From positions 3,751,401 through 3,815,400 of the forward strand of contig NC_066544.1 of NCBI RefSeq assembly GCF_024679095.1: a DNA stretch of 64,000 nt, in the 5' to 3' direction. The DNA is from Eriocheir sinensis (lineage: Eukaryota; Arthropoda; Malacostraca; Decapoda; Varunidae). Below the pieces are notes generated by a model. That model worked only from the letters and a program-made list of their open reading frames with translations, was not told where the DNA came from and ran no database searches. This document shows, one piece after another, positions 31,906-43,769 of this stretch. The position numbers and the translations under genes were made by a program. Position 1 is the stretch's first letter; each line of letters opens with the position of its first letter.

Positions 31906-33550
31906 TGCCTCGGTCACACATTCACGTATCAAGCCACGTACGCCCACGCACGAACATAAATTGGTAGTCAGCAACTGCTTACGTAAGTACTACGTAAATG
32001 TCCCGTAATGTGTATTTACGTACGTGGGCATACCGGGTGGAGACAGGGGTCGCTACGGACCACCCGAGCGTGCCACGCATCTTTCGACCTGTTCACAAGA
32101 TACGTGGCTGCTTACGACAACCGCCATTTTACGTGGCTCCACACGTACAACGTGGCGCATACCTGGCGCTTACGGCGTGCTTGCGGGGCGCTTACACGTG
32201 GTCCCACGCCGCTCCCCTGTTCCCGCAACGCAATGCGTGGGTCCTCACGGGGTGCAAGAGCATCCGTGGCACCAGCGCCGCTCCTCGGGTTCCCACGACG
32301 ATGTTGCAACGCTGTGCATGGTGTGTATACGCCGTGCGGCGGGCTTGCGGCTTCAGTTCCTCTCTAAGACTAGCAACAGCATATACCTGGAAGCCACCAC
32401 CACCGCCTCTCACCCCCGCCAGCGCCCTCGTCAGTAGACCTTGTCGCCCCTGCTTTCAACTATGTCTAAGGACACCACCAAGAGATCACGGACGGGGGCT
32501 TCTTTAGCTTCAGGGTCACCCAAACCTCCAACAAACCGCGGGCAACCTGCTTCCAAGCCTGGTGTCTGTGGCACCTGCAGTTCCTCATCTCCGTAGACAG
32601 CAACAATAGCTCTGCAGATCTCTGGTACAGTGTAACTAATGGTGTTGTGGGCCACTCGGAATGAATATTGCAGACTCTTGTATGAGTCACCCGTGGCGAG
32701 GAAACGTAGGGTGATAGCCACACGCAGGCCTGGCTCAAGGGATTCTCTTCAGAATGTGCGTTGCTTCTGAATGTGGGGTGTGACAAGTTCAGCTATTTCA
32801 CTTGTCAATCCGGGTAGAATTCCTGTACAGTTCTGGACCTTCGGTTGCCAACTCCTCCATCAGGTTGTCATAGTGGCCTAGCTCCACTCTTCTTTGCAGG
32901 TACGGCCAAGCCCAAACCCTCCTCGGCCTCCTCTTATTTCTGTTTTTTTCACTTGCCAGGTGGACCTTCATAACTAACACCAGTACCATGGCGTGCACAT
33001 ACTCCAGGATGGCCTCCATTAATTATGTGTTATGGCTGTTTGCTGGTGTTATAAGGGCAAGGATATCTTCAATGTTCTCCATGTTCATTCAGCAGGAGGG
33101 GAGTACTTTTTGCTGCAGGTAGATGTTGACGGGAACTGCAATCACAGGTGTGCAGCACGGCCCTTATGTACGTACCTCTCACGTTTACCCACCGACGTAC
33201 GTGGGGATAACGTGAGGATGACGCAGGGTCGTAACGCACAACGTTACACATACGGTATACGTACGTGGCTGTTACGTGCTCTGCCACGCACTACTTGTGG
33301 GGGTGTGGCCTCTTGTCGTGGCAATTCGGGTAAGCGTCACGTCATGCTTGCGCAGTGCGTAGGCTTAATGCGCATTACCTCGTACTTAAGTTATGGCGTC
33401 CTTATGTTGACCGTGCAAGTTTTACGTACATCGGCCCCTGACACGTATCCAGTTGATCGCGGCAACAAACCCCGCGTATGGCCACGTATGGGCCAAAAAT
33501 CACATACGTGGGCATACGTGGGCTTGATACGTGAATGTGTGACCGAGGGT
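31906..33550. mobile_element. PIF/Harbinger transposon, internally deleted
   Basis: The ends are inverted (cctcggtcacacattcacgt at left, its complement at right) and flanked by TAA (31903-31905 and 33551-33553), the PIF/Harbinger duplication. It encodes an N-terminal HARBI1-like nuclease fragment on the minus strand. Both subterminal regions are crowded with ACGT-centred motifs (tacgtggg, ttacgta), more than twenty in about 740 bp, probably transposase binding sites. Confidence 0.85.
32431..33019 (-). pseudogene. HARBI1-like transposase N-terminal part, frameshifted
   Basis: The frame from 33019 reads RRVWAWPYLQRRVELGHYDN and LMEELATEGPELYRNSTRID. After a frame change near 32790 it continues VAITLRFLATGDSYKSLQYS, FRVAHNTISYTVPEICRAIV, and a Pro/Glu-rich stretch to 32431. 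This is the N-terminal and helix-turn-helix-like region of PIF/Harbinger nucleases. The DDE catalytic region is not present, so the element cannot mobilise itself. Confidence 0.85.
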
Positions 33551-33559
33551 TAAATCTAA

Positions 33560-33885
33560 AATGTTGTTGCTCTGGTGGGATCAGTTACTGCCTGCTTAAG
33601 AATTATCTTGAAGTACTTTTAGAAAATCCTCGGATTCTAGATCTCCCACCACGCCTTCCCACTCTATATTCTTATTGTTAAAATCCCCCATTATGCAGAC
33701 ATTGTTGCTCCTACTTGCCTTGCCAAACTCTTGTAGTACAATGTCTATGTCCTGCCTCCCAATGTTAGGTGGGCTCTAAAGAACCCCTAGAGTTAGTCTG
33801 TTTTTCCCTTTGTGGACGTCCACCCAAGCTGACTCTTGAGTTTTGTTCGAACAGAATTGTTAGCGGAACATTTAAGAGTGTCTTC
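33560..33885 (-). pseudogene. CR1-like LINE endonuclease fragment
   Basis: On the minus strand the sequence reads SAWVDVHKGKNRLTLGVL, a stop, SPPNIGRQDIDIVLQEFGKA, then NNVCIMGDFNNKNIEWEGVV and LESEDFLKVLQDNS. The MGDFN block and the preceding GV(L/Y)xxPP block are signatures of the LINE apurinic-type endonuclease. It abuts the Harbinger element. It may belong to the same copy as 34870-35240. Confidence 0.7.
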
Positions 33886-34026
33886 AACATACTAGCGGAT
33901 ATGATTTCAGTCGGTAAACATCTCAAAAATCATATTATTTATTTTTTATTTTTTCATTACGGAAATATTATTACTGATTTTGTTACACCTATATTTTTTC
34001 ATCGTAATATTAGCAAGAAACACCAA

Positions 34027-34028
34027 TG

Positions 34029-34082
<54 letters not shown>

Positions 34083-34159
34083 GTAATAATAAAAATACCA
34101 ATGATAATGATGATAAAAACTAAAATAATGGTGATGATGGTGATGATGATGATGATGAA

Positions 34160-34206
<47 letters not shown>

Positions 34207-34220
34207 GAAGAAGAAGAAGA
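34027..34220. repeat. Compound (TAA)n, (GAT)n, (AAG)n microsatellite
   Basis: TAA runs at about 34027-34090 and 34158-34206, a GATGAT stretch between them, and an AAG run at about 34206-34219. The open frames of poly-Ile, poly-Tyr or poly-Met are artefacts. Confidence 0.95.
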
Positions 34221-34229
34221 ATTAATAAT

Positions 34230-34869
34230 AAAACTGAATACCAAGGAAAAATAATAATCCCAGATGTTTGCAAGGTGTGCGTTTTCATTCACTAAGTTAC
34301 CCGAGCTGTCAAAAGTCTAATCACACCTCTGATGCTTCTGTTTCTGTATATGGAGGAAAACTTCAAATTAGTTTTATAATTTCTTGCAAAATGTTCTCCA
34401 TACCTAAGTATTATCTGGCTAAGTATTACATATTGACTCAGCGCCTGTGTTCATGGTGAAAAATGCTATATGCAGATGAGTTCACACTTTTTGCCTGTAT
34501 ATAAAGTTTATCTCGCACTTTTCGCCACAGTGGACTAATATAGTAAGTAATTGGTTTTCAGTTTTTTTGACAGATTTATTTTCCATGGAAAAAAACTGAT
34601 AATTGCATATCTATATTTTTGCAAGATATTTTACGAATTTTCCTTTTTTTATGTAATCAGTCCCTAATGTTTTATTTTCACTCCTGTTTGGATATATCGA
34701 CATGAAACATTTGTAATCGTAAAAACTGAATGTCACCCTATCGTACCATGACTGACAACATTTTCACGAATCACTAACAAGCCCCAGTGGTTTGTTCTGT
34801 CACCTTTCGATTTAGATCGTTATTTAAAAAAAAATCAAGCATTCCTTGTGATTCTATTTATGTACCCGA
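34230..34869. other. Unassigned AT-rich stretch
   Basis: No recognisable gene or repeat family. It separates two pieces of CR1-like endonuclease. Confidence 0.4.
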
Positions 34870-35240
34870 GAGTGACGTCCAGTCTGTGTGAGGGAGACTA
34901 GAATCTCCTAATATCAATGACACTTTTAATGTATTTGAAAAAAGTCATTATCATCATCGCATATTCTCGGAGGCCTGCAAGCAACTGATATATTGATTTC
35001 AAATGTTTCACTATTGTCATGCACACCTAGATGTTCCACACTATCGTCTCTTGGTGTTCTGTCAATAGGCTGTAAAAAACCTTTTGGTTCGTGGTCACTT
35101 TATAGAAGGTGAATGTTTATGTTATAGCAACTGCATCAAATCTTTTTACTGAAGACAAGGACACTTAATTTTTCAGGCTTATTAGTTAGACTACGAGGAC
35201 TGAAACTCAGAACATTTAACTTAGTTTAGAATTTCACATT
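34870..35240 (-). pseudogene. Probable LINE endonuclease N-terminal relic
   Basis: The minus strand reads VLSFSPRSLTNKPEKLSVLV, resembling the LNVRSLxNKxxxL start of LINE endonucleases. About 80 codons on it reads NISVACRPPRI, resembling the V-x-Y-R-P-P block. Stops are present. It is assigned by the order and spacing of these two blocks only. Confidence 0.5.
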
Positions 35241-36230
35241 AATTTTGAAAGGGGTCTTACTCACAGGTTAGTGTACTTAGCCATGAGGATGGCCGCATGA
35301 CATCCAAGTACATACAAGTGCCACCTTGCTAGACATTAACATTGCGATCCTGCGCGTCGAACCCCAGAAAAAAATGAAAGAAAGAAAAATATAAAAATCC
35401 TGACAAACAGCATTTCGGGCAAATACTGTTTGGCAAGCCTCACTCCGCGAGAGTTACCAGATATGTCCTTTTTGTAATCTGGTTGTCCTATTTAATTTTA
35501 ACAAAAAAAAAAAAAAAAAAAAGGACAGGCCATGCTGTTGTGCGGGTGACCTGCAGCAGGTGGTTGGCTCTTTCCTCCGTTAAGGGCTATAACACTGTAC
35601 AAATTCTCCGTGTATCTTGTCAAACCATGATTTGCGCTGGCGCGGTTCTCATTTCCGTGGTTTTCTGACGTGTCTTCGATCTTCCAAAGCTACGGTAGAT
35701 TTCACTGAAGGGCGACGGTATTACTCACCATCATCATCAGCAGCAATTACAAGAAACAAGAAGAGGAAGAAGCTTCACCTTACTGTCCCTACATTCACAC
35801 AGCTATGAGTATTGATGCCTGGACCAAGGCCTTCGGGGCCACTTTAATTGAGAAATTACGGGACATGTCAGTTCTTGCAACAGCTGCATCACTTCACTGC
35901 GCTACTCTCTTCTTGCAAGCCATTGCCGCCTCCACATTCATTTCTTTTTCCGTTGCTTGTGTAAACTGAGTGTTACTAGAGCCAAAGCAACGGCACTTTG
36001 AGTGAAAACGGAGCTGCGAACAGGGACGTCAGCCATACTTGTTGTGAAAATGTGTCGGTAAAGACCACGGTACGCTGAGAGAATGCGAGGCAAGTGTGAT
36101 AGGAGAACGACGGTAGTATGTTCACGTAGACAATAATCCACGATTTTATGACTGAAGATCCACGGAAAATTTGCCCAGGGCAATAGCCCCTTTAGAAGAG
36201 TCTTTCCCACGGTAACCACTTTGACCCGCA
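35241..36230. other. Unassigned stretch with poly-A
   Basis: Contains an A run at 35503-35522 and no recognised domain. 36180-36300 and 36295-36370 share a diverged repeated block (cccac...gatcgc..., 'ctcgcctg', 'agacatcact'). Confidence 0.4.
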
Positions 36231-36476
36231 GTGGCTCACTCGCCTGACCCCACCCATAGACATCACTGGCAGGAGATCGCCACTTCCCTCCATTTGAAGA
36301 ATCTTCCCCACGCCGATCGCTTAGACCCTAAAGGGCTCGCTCGCCTGGCCCTACTCAAAGACATCACTCCGCATCTGAATACCCGCAGTGTGAAGCTGAA
36401 AGGCAGAAACATCCTCGTGACAAATATGCACGCACACATCAACGCCTTCGAAGTTAAGATGTGGTCAGTTGTCTGA
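36231..36476 (+). pseudogene. hAT-like (GTF2IRD2/ZBED-type) transposase fragment
   Basis: The frame contains LLKDITPHLNTRSVKLKGRN followed by ILVTNMHAHINAFEVKMW. This resembles the 'H-L-N-x-L-N-x-x-L-Q-G ... I-x-A-F-x-x-K-L-x-L-W' segment found in hAT-derived transposases of the GTF2IRD2/ZBED group. The frame ends soon after (SVV stop) and neither the catalytic residues nor the dimerisation domain is seen. Moderate confidence by motif only. Confidence 0.45.
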
Positions 36477-38834
36477 TGTTAAGTTTGTGGTTCTGGTTTC
36501 TCACTCCGACCCGCGACTTGATCCCACAAGTCTCATCTGGCCCTCGCTTCGAAAAGGTTGCCAGCCTCTGAATTGCACAAGGAAGGGATAAAAATAGCGC
36601 TGTTGGGTAGTCTGGGAGCCAAAGGTCTGCTGGGGTACATACTTTTGGCCGAGAGTCACGCACAGCTTCGTATAGGATCTTTCCAAACTTAGTTTTCCAA
36701 GCAGAGAATAAATGTAGATTGTCCAATCGAAAACGACTACCCTATTTGTAGATATTATTCCAATAGTCGTAGAGTCTTAAATCGAGTTCAGATCCATGGG
36801 ACGGTTATAAAGGTTAAAGGCTTTATTGTAAAATACTGTTTGCAGCCGACATCTCCTTGATGATAATATTCACAGGAGCAGTCCTTCTTGCTGGATAAAC
36901 CTACGGTCCAGCAGTTCCTCTATATGTCTGTTGCAGAAATTCGTATTGCATGCGGACCAAAGAGTTAATAAAAGCATAGGTGAAACCTCATCAAGCACAA
37001 CTGATATGTCGTCAATCCCCGCTCCATGGTATGCGTTGTTTTGCTTCCGACGGGATAGCCTACTGTCCCTCAAAACTCAATCACTTGTTGGCGAATCGTG
37101 GAGTCGGCAACCAGGAAAGGGCTCTGTGGATTGCATCCTCCAGAATAACAATTATCTTGAAACAATCAGAGGAGTAAACGGCATGATGAGCATGTCAGGA
37201 TCTTTTTTCATTGTAGGTAAGCCTGAATCGGAAGTATTTCCTGGCCAGTTGACAACTTTTCGTCGTGTTCGTTTGGACTTGCCTCCATATACTGATTAAT
37301 TAAGCCCAGAAACTCACCTTATTTTTATATAGCCCAACCTTAATGAAATGTGATTTATGCATGTTTGATAAACATTTTGCAAGAATCTAATACCATTTGA
37401 CCCATTAGTTTGCTCATTAGAAACAATAACAGGTGAAAACATTAAAAAAAAAAAAAAAAGCAATTCCGGGTGACATTTGAAAGGCTTCAGAGAGTTTAGG
37501 TCTGACCAAGGAACATTGTCTTTTGAGCTCCGATTAGAGCATGTATAATTACATGTAAGTACTTGTTGCAATTAAGAATAATACATATGTATAAAAGGAC
37601 TTTTTCCAAGAAAATATTTTTTGGGTAATTTATCATTCATATCATTTACCCCTTTGGAGACCTAGTTTAAGTTTAGGGAAGGGTCTTTACCTTCCATTTT
37701 TAGTGGTTAGTTTTGTCATTAACTCTAACCGTTTCCCTAAATCGACTAAAAGTGTGAAAATATTAGTTTTTCGTAATAAGTGTTTAAAGATTGGAAGAAA
37801 TGTTGTCAGATACCACACAAAGAAAAGCGAAATTATGGTATCGTTAATGTTTCCAAATGTAAAACAGAACTCAGAGATATTTTTATTTTACGTTTCTGCT
37901 CGTCTCTATGTCTCTGAGAGTGATTATAAGTGTGTTGCCAGGATCCAAGACAGGGACCCATCTCGTCCTGTATGCCACCAGCCACTTTCCAAAGGCTCTT
38001 TCCATTTGGAAAGGTATATTGTATCTATCAATTAGTCAGATTCACCAGATGGTTTTTATTTTGAATCTTGAGCTATTTGCTTATTCTTATGGTATCGGCT
38101 GATTCTTATTTCATCTTGGTGAGCTGTTACGTTAAAAGGAACTGTGGAGCAGCTCTATTCATGTAACCAGAAGTGAATGTTGTTATACAAAAAAAATATT
38201 AAATATTGTCGCCTTTGTGACAAACCACTCCATAGAACTTAACCTGACTGCATTTTGTTCACATTTATTGACGTTATACTGCCACAGGGGTGAAAGGACC
38301 ATCGTAAAATGATTTTTGTAACCTTTTCTTGTACACCTGACATACATTGCACATCCAAAGAAAGTAGCTGAATGTTGTTCGGGAATGTTTCCTGATTTCG
38401 ATTTTTTTATATGAAATAATCAGACAAATACAAAAGACAGACGCCCAGATATGTAAAGAAGTGAATGTACAAAAATACCAGAAAACGATGAACGCTTCTC
38501 CAAAGCCTCGTTTGTATCTATAGCAAAATAATTATATGAGGGTTATGTGGGTGACGTCAGGTGATGAAATGGTACAAATGATGGAGTCAACGCGCCAAGG
38601 CTTGCAAGGCGGCTAGTGCATCATTTGCGCTGACAGTTTAAGTTGTATCAGTAAGTTGCACTGACGATAATACCCAATAAACTGAAAGATTAGCCTAATA
38701 GACCCCAGCGACGATGCATCGAGAAAAAAAAAATCGAAGGACCAGCGACCAGTCACCTATTATGAAGTGCTGTGGCGCCCTAATGGAGCGGATTAGGAGG
38801 GTGATTTTTGGAGTGAACATATAGGCGGTATGTA
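36477..38834. other. Unassigned AT-rich region
   Basis: Open frames of up to about 120 codons (e.g. 36931-37299) show no recognised domain, signal or repeat. There is an A run at 37443-37458. I see nothing else to annotate. Confidence 0.5.
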
Positions 38835-39707
38835 CATTTCAGCGGCGGACAAACGCTGTTTTTCGCAAATATCTCCTAAACGAATCGTTGGATCAGTATG
38901 ACATTTCAGCACACTACAGTTAACATCCGGACCTAATTTATGGCTAACATACCACGATACTATATGTGTTATGTGAGGAGTTTACTCGTGGAAAATAACA
39001 CAAACCCGACGAGTCATGTTGACGCATTCGAAGGAAAGTGTGCCCCCCCCCCAACACCCTCCCAAACTATTCCTAACCACAACTACTTCTCCCCCTTCTC
39101 GCTCTCATTGTCCTTCCTCTTCTCCCCCTAGCTCCTCGCCTCCCTCATCATTCTTATGTCCCTCCCTATTTCTCCCATCACTGTATTATATATTAGAATG
39201 TTATGTAGGTGTATATGTATAGATATGATTATTAACTAAGAGCATGGTACAATTCCATGGAGGCAAGACGTATTTCACGTTGATAATTACTGTACAACAC
39301 CTGGATGCGCCTCGGCAGTCAATGAGTTATACCCTGCCTCTGCTTGAGTCATAGCCTCGGGCTGGGGAAGGGGGACGGTGTGAGTAGGGGGGTGAAGAGG
39401 GAAACGAGGAGGGGGATGCTGCGATATTGGGGTAGGGAAGGAGTGGTCTGGGGGTTGTTCGGGGCGTTGGTGGAGGGGTTAGACGAGTACCCCACACTCG
39501 TCCGATTCTGTATAACACCTTAGATATGATGACTGGATTAGGCTTAATATCAGTCAGTAAACTCCTCACATAACACACATTGCAATATGGTATATCAGCC
39601 ATAAATTAGGTCCGGGTGTTAAAGGTAGTGTACTGAAATATCATACTGATCCAACGAATCGTTTAGGAGATATTTGCGAAAAACAGCGTTTGTCCGCCGC
39701 TGAAATG
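38835..39707. mobile_element. Palindromic MITE with TA target duplication
   Basis: The left end 'catttcagcggcggacaaac' is mirrored at the right end and flanked by TA on both sides (38833-38834, 39708-39709), suggesting a Tc1/mariner-type relative. The arms extend inward through 'tctcctaaacgaatcgttgg' and 'aggagtttact' to about 39000 and 39560. The middle is C/T-rich on one side and G-rich on the other. No coding capacity. Confidence 0.8.
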
Positions 39708-39859
39708 TATAGTAGGCAACAATATCCCAAGTGGGCAACTCGCTATAACCGCGCCGCACCCGCGCACACTCACACCACGTTTCGCAGGTTGTTGTTGTTG
39801 TTGTTGTTGTTTAGATCCGCGACGATCTTGTCGCTCACATGAGCCCTGGTGTCGTCCTG

Positions 39860-42800
39860 TGAGGGCTTCACAGGCGCGTCATCTGCCCCGTCCTCCTAAG
39901 GAAGGCGCAGGTGAGGCGGATGACAGCTTCCTGCCGTGTGGGGTGGACACCTGCCGCCGCCAGCAGCGTGGGCAGGTCAAAGGTGGGCACCTCCAGGGCA
40001 CAAAGTTGGTGTCGGAGCAACACTCGCTGGGAGTGGTGGCGTGGGCAGTGCAGCATGAGGTGCTCAATGGTCTCCTCGACGGTCCTGCACCAGGGGCAGT
40101 GAGGGTCGGGGACGAGGCGCAGGCGGTGGAGGTGAGCGCCGAGTCGTGTGTGGCCCAGGCGGAGGCGCGTCAAGGCCACGTCTAGGATGCGGGACGTTTT
40201 CCTCACCCACGGCTGTGGGAAGGAGTTGGTGCGGTACTGGCCCATGGAGGTGATGCGGAGGGTGTCATGGAGTGTGTCGTCCCATTAGGTGTGGCAGGTG
40301 CGGGAGATTAAACGCTTGGCAGTGGAGAGTGGGAGGGAGAGCGGCGTGATGTTGATATATGCAAGGGCCATCTTGACGGCGGCGGCGGCGTCGGCGATGT
40401 CGTTGCCTCGTATGCCAGAGTGTGAGGGCACCCACTGCATGGTGACCTCCCATCCCTCAGATGTCAGGAGGAAGAGGGCTCGCTGGATGGTGTGGGCCAG
40501 GGCCGTTGAGGATGTTGGGTGTCGGGAAAGGATGAGGTGGAGTGACGAGAGGGAATCCATGAAGATGACAGCCTTGCCCCTGGTGTGTGTGGTGTGGAGG
40601 TGTGTGAGGGCCTGGTGCAGGGCGTAGAGCTCAGCCGTCAGGACGTCAGTCTCACGGGGGAGTCTCCACGTCCTGCAGATGCTGGTGCTGGAGTCAAATA
40701 TGGCTGATGCCGTAGAGGGTGGAGACGGGGAGTGGGAGCCATAGGTGTATATTTTCAGGTGGTGGTGATAGAGGGACCTGTCCATCTTGAGGAAGTGTGT
40801 GGCCGCCACAATGCTGGAAGATGGTTTAGGAGGGAGGCCAGGGATGTGCAGGGACAGCATGTGGGTGATGTCCATCCAGGGCAGGATGGGGGAGTGTGGG
40901 CTGGCTGTGGTGGTGGTGGAGTGAGGTGGAGTATGATCTGCACCAATAGTGCCTTTACTATCAGGGGTTTGCGTGCTGCCGGGAGCCAGACTGGGGCGTG
41001 CTGGTCCACCCCTGAGTTGCTGTAAAGCTCGGAGAGAGGGTGGGAGGGTGGCAGGCTCCTTATGCGGTGGTAGTGGTGGCATATCACCTCTCTTCTTTGG
41101 GTGGCTAGAGGGGGGATGCCACTCTCGGCATGGAGGGAAATAACTGGGGAGAACCTCATGGCACCCAGCACGATCAGCTCGGTGTTTTGAATGGTGTCCA
41201 GTTTGGCAAGGGTGGAGAGAGCTGCTGCCCCATACATGCTGCTACCATACCCCACCCTTGCCCTGATGGTGGTCTGGTAATACTGCAGGAGCAGGTTACG
41301 GTCGGCCCCTCACCGAATGCCTGCAGTCCTTTTCATGATGGTAAGTTGCTTGTTGCAGGAGGTAATCAGGTGGGCTATATGGCTGGCCCAGGTCAGGCGA
41401 GGCCCTTCCAATCGCAGCCCCAGGAGGGTGTGTGTCTGGGTGTAGGGGACAGGTGTTCCTTTCAAGGAGACTGTAGGTGGTGTTGACAGTCTCTTGTAGG
41501 TGAAGCACATGAGGGAACTTTTTTGTGGGACGATGGTGAGGCCCCAGGTGGTCACCCAGCCCTCCAGTGCTGCTGCAGCCTCCTGAAGATGTTGCTGCGA
41601 CGCTGCCAGTGTTGGTGCCCTGCTGACAATGGTGATGTCGTCAGCATATATGAGTAGATGAGAGTGGTGGGGTACTCGGAGGTCTGCCAAGAGGATATTA
41701 AAGAGCAGGGGGATGAGGATGGAGCCCTGTGGCACTCCTCTTTGTATGGGGTGTGGTTGGAGGCCCCAACTGCGACTTGGAAGGAGCGGCCTGTGAGGAA
41801 GTTCTTAACCCAGGCGAGGGTGGTGCCGGTAATCCCCATTCTGGCCAGCTTGTACGCAACACCCTCGTGTGGGGCTGAGTCGAAGGCCCCCTCCAGCTTT
41901 ACGAAGAGGATCGACATAACCTGTCGCTGGGGGTAAGTGTCGCAGATGTGGAATTCAACCTGCGCCAGGACATCCAGGGTGCTGCGGTGGGGACGGAGCC
42001 GCACTGCCCTCCTCCCAGTAGGCGCCTCTCCTCCATCCACCAGGACAGTCGTGTAGCCACCAGGCGCTCCATCAGCTTGCCAATGCAGGAGAGGAGTGCT
42101 ATTGGCCTGTAGGCTGATGGCACCTTCGAGTCCCTGCCAGGTTTTGGGATGGGGAATAGGACAGACAGCTTCTAGCAGGGTGGGAACTCCCCTGTCTGCC
42201 AGCTGGTGTTGTAGATCTGCAAGAGGTTATCTTGTACGGTAGGGGTGATGTGTTTCAGGAATTCGTTTGGGATTACATAATTTCCTGCTGCCTTTCCCAA
42301 GTGTGAGTGATCTAATCGCTCGGTCCACTTCAGCTGGGGTGAAGGGTTGTGCCAGCTCTAAAATGTTGGGGGAGTTGATGGCATTGTTGGTGGTGCTGGT
42401 CTTGGGGTGGGTGTAGTGTGGGTGCCGTTCCTATTATTGCGTGGAAGTGGTTTGCCAACACCTCTGCTTTTTCGTGGTAATCCAGCTGGGCGTGGGTATT
42501 GTCGGTGATGGGGATGAAGGGGCGCACCTTCTTGCCTTCCATGGAATGCAGAAAGTCCCATGTCCTCTTGGTGGCGGACGAGTAGGAGAGGGAGGAGCAG
42601 TGTGAACCCCATGCCTGCCTCTTTGCATGGAGGATGGTCTTAGCGCAGAGATCATCAAAGCGGCGGTATTCCTGGCCAGCCTGTAGCGTTGGTGTTCTAC
42701 GCCACTGGTTCCAGGCCTGGCGACGGGCCCTCACTGCCTGTTGACAATTGTAATCCCACCAGGCCTTCCCTGGGCGGCGGGGGGTGCGGCGGGTGTTGAG

Positions 42801-43611
42801 GTGGAATGCTGCATGTCCCGTTGTCTCCAGTGTCTCCTGGAAGGCATGTGCTGTTTCCCCCAGCGGGCGGTTGAAGATGTTGGGGGGGCACTGTAGGGCC
42901 GACTGGAATTTTGACCACTTTGTTTCCGTTATCCTCCACCGTGGTAAGCATCCCGGGTGGGGCCTCGGGGTGGTCTGAGGGAGCGAGGCCAGGATGGGGA
43001 GGTGGTCACTTCCTATGTAGGGGCCCGTGGTGAAGATTGGGATGTCTAGGGCTGGGTCACCAAGGAACATATCCAGAACGGAGGCTGCCCCGGTGTGAGC
43101 ATGATACCTGGTTACCAGACCTGGTGGACTAAGGAGGCATAAGTGGGGCGATCTCTGGAGGACTTCGAACAGGTTGTTTCCTGGGGTGTGTCTGTGGTGT
43201 AGTGGCAGGTTAGGGTCCCAGCAATGGTGGTGTGCGTTGAAGTCCCCCATGACCAACGCAGGGGGTGGTAGGAAGGAGAGGTGGTGGTCCAGTTCCTGGT
43301 AGGTGGCTGCTCCCCCTGAGTTGTGGATCACTGCTACTGTGAGCCAGCCCCTCTGCAGCCCAATCCTGGCAGCGGCAACCTCCAGCCACTCGGGGACCCG
43401 GAGTTCTGTGTGGATAAGCTCTTCCCGGAGAGCAAAGAGGACGATCTTTCCTGATTATGGAGTATCCAGGTAAGGTGAGAGTGAGGTGTGGATGAAGCCA
43501 AGTCTCCCACAGCCCAGCCACTGAGGGAAGTGTGTCTTTCAGGTAGGTGGTGAGCTCTGGTGTCTTTCGGAGGAGGGACCTGGCATTCCAGAGAAGGAAG
43601 GTTAGTGCCAT
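39860..43611 (-). pseudogene. I-type LINE ORF2: endonuclease, RT, RNase H, zinc finger
   Basis: The endonuclease starts at 43611 (MALTFLLWNARSLLRKTPEL) with VMGDFNAHHHCWD and GSDHLPILASL downstream (43240-42990). The RT lies at about 42123-41310: SAYRPIALLSCIGKLMERLV, PQGSILIPLLFNILLADL and the catalytic YADDITIVS. RNase H is at about 40750-40370: IYTYGS where the catalytic Asp should follow Thr (Tyr replaces it), ETDVLTAELYALHQALTHL, VIFMDSLSSLHLI and WVPSHSGIRGNDIAD. The C-terminal finger CPWCRTVEETIEHLMLHC is at about 40095-40040. Frameshifts split all domains, so the enzyme is dead. Confidence 0.85.
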
Positions 43612-43769
43612 CGTTGGAGGAGTGTTGACATAAGGATGGAGACGGTGGGCCACAGAGTTTTGACTATCTCCATGAAAGGAGCGCCCTTCTGAAAAAGGTG
43701 GTAGGCCCTTGTGAGGAGGGCAAATAAGGTGGGGACGAAATCTTTCTGACAAGGTCGTGTGGAGTAGTA

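Noticed and set aside
36931..37299. 122-codon open frame
   Set aside because: No recognisable domain, composition or neighbour supports coding; left as unassigned DNA.
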